Shown piece by piece: positions 4,624-6,686 of a DNA stretch of 6,686 nucleotides. The position numbers and the translations under genes were made by a program. Position 1 is the stretch's first letter, and each line of letters starts with the position of its first letter. This stretch comes from Victivallaceae bacterium (GTDB lineage: Bacteria; Verrucomicrobiota; Lentisphaeria; Victivallales; Victivallaceae), in contig JAQUOK010000177.1 in assembly GCA_028717165.1 (NCBI GenBank), forward strand, positions 1 through 6,686, read 5' to 3'. The notes beneath the pieces were generated by a model. That model was not told where the DNA came from, searched no databases, and worked only from the letters and a program-made list of their open reading frames with translations.

Positions 4624-6686
4624 TTATTTTACCTTGAGCGCATTTTCAAAAACGACTTTGAACGCGGCTTGCGCGTTATCCACGAAATCAAACTTAAGTT
4701 TGCTTTTTACCTTGTCGGGAATATCTTCAAGGTCTTTCTGGTTTTCAAGCGGCATGACAATAGTCTTTACGCCGGAACGAAGCGCGGCAATGACCTTTTC
4801 CTTGATGCCGCCGACGGCGGTAACTTTGCCGCGCAGGGTTATTTCTCCGGTCATGGCCAGATTGGATTTTACCATTCGGTTGGTAAGCAGCGAAACCAGC
4901 GACACGGCGATCGTTATCCCCGCGGAAGGGCCGTCTTTGGGAGTGGCGCCGTCCGGGACATGAATATGGAAATCATGATCTTCAAAGACTTTCTGACTGA
5001 TTTTCAGGTTTTTGCCGTGGCTGCGGACAAAACTGAATGCGGCTTCAGCGCTTTCCTTCATGACATTTCCCAGCGAACCGGTCAGCTTCAAACCGCCTTT
5101 GCCGGGCATCATGGTCGTTTCGACCGGGAGGATCGTGCCGCCGACGCTTGTCCACGCCATGCCGGTAGCGACGCCGATGTCCGAATATTTTTTCACTTCA
5201 TCCAGGATAAATGAGCGCGGTCCAAGGTATTCCCTGATCAGTTCGGGATCGACTTCTATACGTTTGACGCCGTCAAGGTTGTTACGGACGATTTTAGTGG
5301 CGATTTTCCGGCAGACTTTGCCGATCGTGCGTTCAAGCTCGCGGACCCCGGCCTCACGAGTGTAATAATCGATAATTTCATCGATCGCACTCACCTTGAA
5401 TAAAACCTGTCTGGTCTTCAGGCCGTTTTCCCTCAACTGCCGGGGCACCAGATATTGTCTGGCTATCTGTTTTTTCTCGAAACTGGTGTATCCGGGCAGG
5501 CGGATTATTTCCATCCGGTCGCGGAGGGCAGGGGGGATCGTATCGATGATATTGGCGGTCGCAATGAAAAGTACGGAACTCAAATCGCAGTCGATCTCCA
5601 GATAATGGTCATTGAAGGCTTTGTTCTGGGCGGGATCAAGGACTTCCAGAAGCGCCGAAGCCGGATCGCCGCGGTAATCATTGCCGAGTTTGTCAATTTC
5701 ATCGAGCATGAACACCGGATTGGCGGTACCGGCTCTTTTCAGCCCCTGGATAATGCGTCCCGGCAAAGCTCCGACGTAGGTGCGCCGGTGCCCGCGGATT
5801 TCGGCTTCATCCCGAACTCCGCCCAGGGACATGCGGATAAATTTGCGCTCCATGGCCCGCGCTATCGACTGGCCGAGGGAAGTTTTGCCTACGCCGGGAG
5901 GGCCGACAAAACAGAGGATAGGCGCTTTGCGGTCTTTTTTCAGTTGGAGAACGGCGATAAATTCCAGGATCCGTTCTTTTACGTCCTCCAGTCCGTAATG
6001 GTCGTGTTCCAGGATTTTGGAAGCCTCATTGACGTCGAGGCGGTCTTTGGAATAGACCGTCCAGGGTACCGAAACCAGCCAGTCGATATAATTGAAAGCG
6101 ACATGGTATTCGGGAGACGCCGGAGGTATGACTATAAGCCGGTCAAGTTCTTTTTTTACGGTTTCGGCCACCAATTCCGGCAGTTTCATTGTTTCAAGTT
6201 TCTTTTCAATCGCCAGAACGTCCGGGCTTTTATTGTCTTCTCCAAGCTCGTGCCGGATCGTCTTGAGCTGTTCGCGGAGGAAAAACTCCCGCTGCGATTT
6301 GCTCAGGGCGTTATGCACCTGGCTTTGGATCTCGCTGCCGAGATGGAGCACTTCGACTTCGCGGTTGAGCAGGATCATCAGGGTCTGCAGGCGTTCGTGC
6401 AGGGTTTCCTGGGTAAGCAGGGATAACTTTTCGATAAAATCAATATTCAGAGTGTCGGCAATCAGATCGACAAGACGGACATTATCGTCAAGATTAAGAA
6501 TGGCGATTTTAAGTTCCTCCGGAAAATTCGGAGAAAATGAAATTATTTTCTGGAACTGGTTTATGGCGTTTTTCAGCATCGCGGCGGATTCGATCGAGTC
6601 GTCCGGGCGGCTTTTGAAATGCTTGTAGATAACGCAGTCTATATCATCGGCGTCCATATGCGGCTTGACATAAATGATCCGCTTCA
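4624..6686 (-). CDS. lon: ATP-dependent protease Lon, N-terminus cut by window edge
   Basis: The reading frame is open through the right edge, giving at least 686 residues; about 100 residues of the N-terminal substrate-recognition domain should lie outside. Numbering from the methionine at 6657 (an internal codon, not the start), the helical N-terminal part includes SQREFFLREQLKTIRHELGE (121-140). The AAA+ module has Walker A GPPGVGKT (252-259), the Lon-typical EIRGHRRTYVGALPGRIIQ (286-304), Walker B FMLDEID (316-322), sensor 1 around ATANI (366-370) and RDRME (379-383). The protease domain has GPSAG with catalytic Ser578 and GGIKEK with catalytic Lys621, spaced 43 residues as in the E. coli enzyme. 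Lon is a cytoplasmic homo-hexamer that degrades damaged and regulatory proteins. All catalytic residues are intact. The codons before M6657 continue Lon-like sequence, so the true start is off-window. The LolA-like gene follows after 2 nt, suggesting an operon. Confidence 0.97.
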   Translation of the reverse strand, partial: KRIIYVKPHMDADDIDCVIYKHFKSRPDDSIESAAMLKNAINQFQKIISFSPNFPEELKIAILNLDDNVRLVDLIADTLNIDFIEKLSLLTQETLHERLQTLMILLNREVEVLHLGSEIQSQVHNALSKSQREFFLREQLKTIRHELGEDNKSPDVLAIEKKLETMKLPELVAETVKKELDRLIVIPPASPEYHVAFNYIDWLVSVPWTVYSKDRLDVNEASKILEHDHYGLEDVKERILEFIAVLQLKKDRKAPILCFVGPPGVGKTSLGQSIARAMERKFIRMSLGGVRDEAEIRGHRRTYVGALPGRIIQGLKRAGTANPVFMLDEIDKLGNDYRGDPASALLEVLDPAQNKAFNDHYLEIDCDLSSVLFIATANIIDTIPPALRDRMEIIRLPGYTSFEKKQIARQYLVPRQLRENGLKTRQVLFKVSAIDEIIDYYTREAGVRELERTIGKVCRKIATKIVRNNLDGVKRIEVDPELIREYLGPRSFILDEVKKYSDIGVATGMAWTSVGGTILPVETTMMPGKGGLKLTGSLGNVMKESAEAAFSFVRSHGKNLKISQKVFEDHDFHIHVPDGATPKDGPSAGITIAVSLVSLLTNRMVKSNLAMTGEITLRGKVTAVGGIKEKVIAALRSGVKTIVMPLENQKDLEDIPDKVKSKLKFDFVDNAQAAFKVVFENALKVK
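4632..4635 (-). promoter_or_regulatory. Weak Shine-Dalgarno of the LolA-like gene inside the lon 3' end
   Basis: AAGG on the minus strand sits in the last codons of lon, 10 nt before the ATG at 4621. With only 2 nt between the lon stop and this ATG, re-initiation by ribosomes ending lon is the likely route of expression. Confidence 0.5.

Noticed and set aside
5455..6426. Long open frame on the plus strand opposite lon
   Set aside because: It is an antisense shadow of lon, with low-complexity phenylalanine/arginine/glycine-rich translation and no family resemblance.
6655..6657. ATG at 6657 as the true start of lon
   Set aside because: The frame continues upstream to the window edge without a stop, the codons before it continue plausible Lon sequence, and starting here would remove a large part of the conserved N-terminal domain.

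Overview
The window (6,686 bp, roughly half G+C) looks like a chromosomal segment of a diderm bacterium. The main reasons are a LolA-like outer-membrane lipoprotein-sorting protein with a signal peptide, a moxR-DUF58 pair, and REP-like palindromes carrying a GTAG foot. Dispersed palindromes of this style, together with the style of the proteins, suggest the Planctomycetes/Verrucomicrobia/Lentisphaerae group to me. That placement is recollection and low confidence; no rRNA or marker gene is present. There is no sign of phage, plasmid, insertion sequence, CRISPR array, tRNA or rRNA.

Layout. (1) 1-1809, minus strand: a MoxR-family AAA+ ATPase followed by a DUF58/vWA-like protein whose C-terminus runs off the left edge. 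They are separated by a 93-nt gap holding a single REP-like hairpin. (2) 1810-1921: a 112-nt divergent intergenic region with candidate promoters for both sides. (3) 1922-2641, plus strand: a CPBP (CAAX-protease/Abi type) intramembrane endopeptidase with all its motifs. (4) 2642-2876: a 235-nt non-coding gap dominated by two back-to-back inverted-repeat structures. (5) 2877-3746, plus strand: a single-polypeptide fusion of a minimal nucleotidyltransferase (MNT) and a HEPN domain. (6) 3747-3898: a 152-nt gap between convergent genes, holding two inverted REP units (a REPIN/BIME-like doublet). (7) 3899-6686, minus strand: the ATP-dependent protease Lon (5' end beyond the right edge) followed 2 nt later by a LolA-like secreted protein, probably translationally coupled.

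How the genes may work together. The MoxR/DUF58 pair fits a chaperone-like AAA+ machine with a metal-binding partner, often tied to envelope or metalloenzyme maturation. Lon, the CPBP protease and the LolA-like protein are protein-quality or envelope functions, so the neighbourhood has a loose proteostasis/envelope flavour. The MNT-HEPN gene is the only one with a link to toxin-antitoxin or defence families, and it stands alone between structured intergenic DNA. The most interesting non-gene signal is the REP family: three hairpins in the window share a TGTAGC foot and a GTC-type loop while their stems differ completely yet stay perfectly paired.
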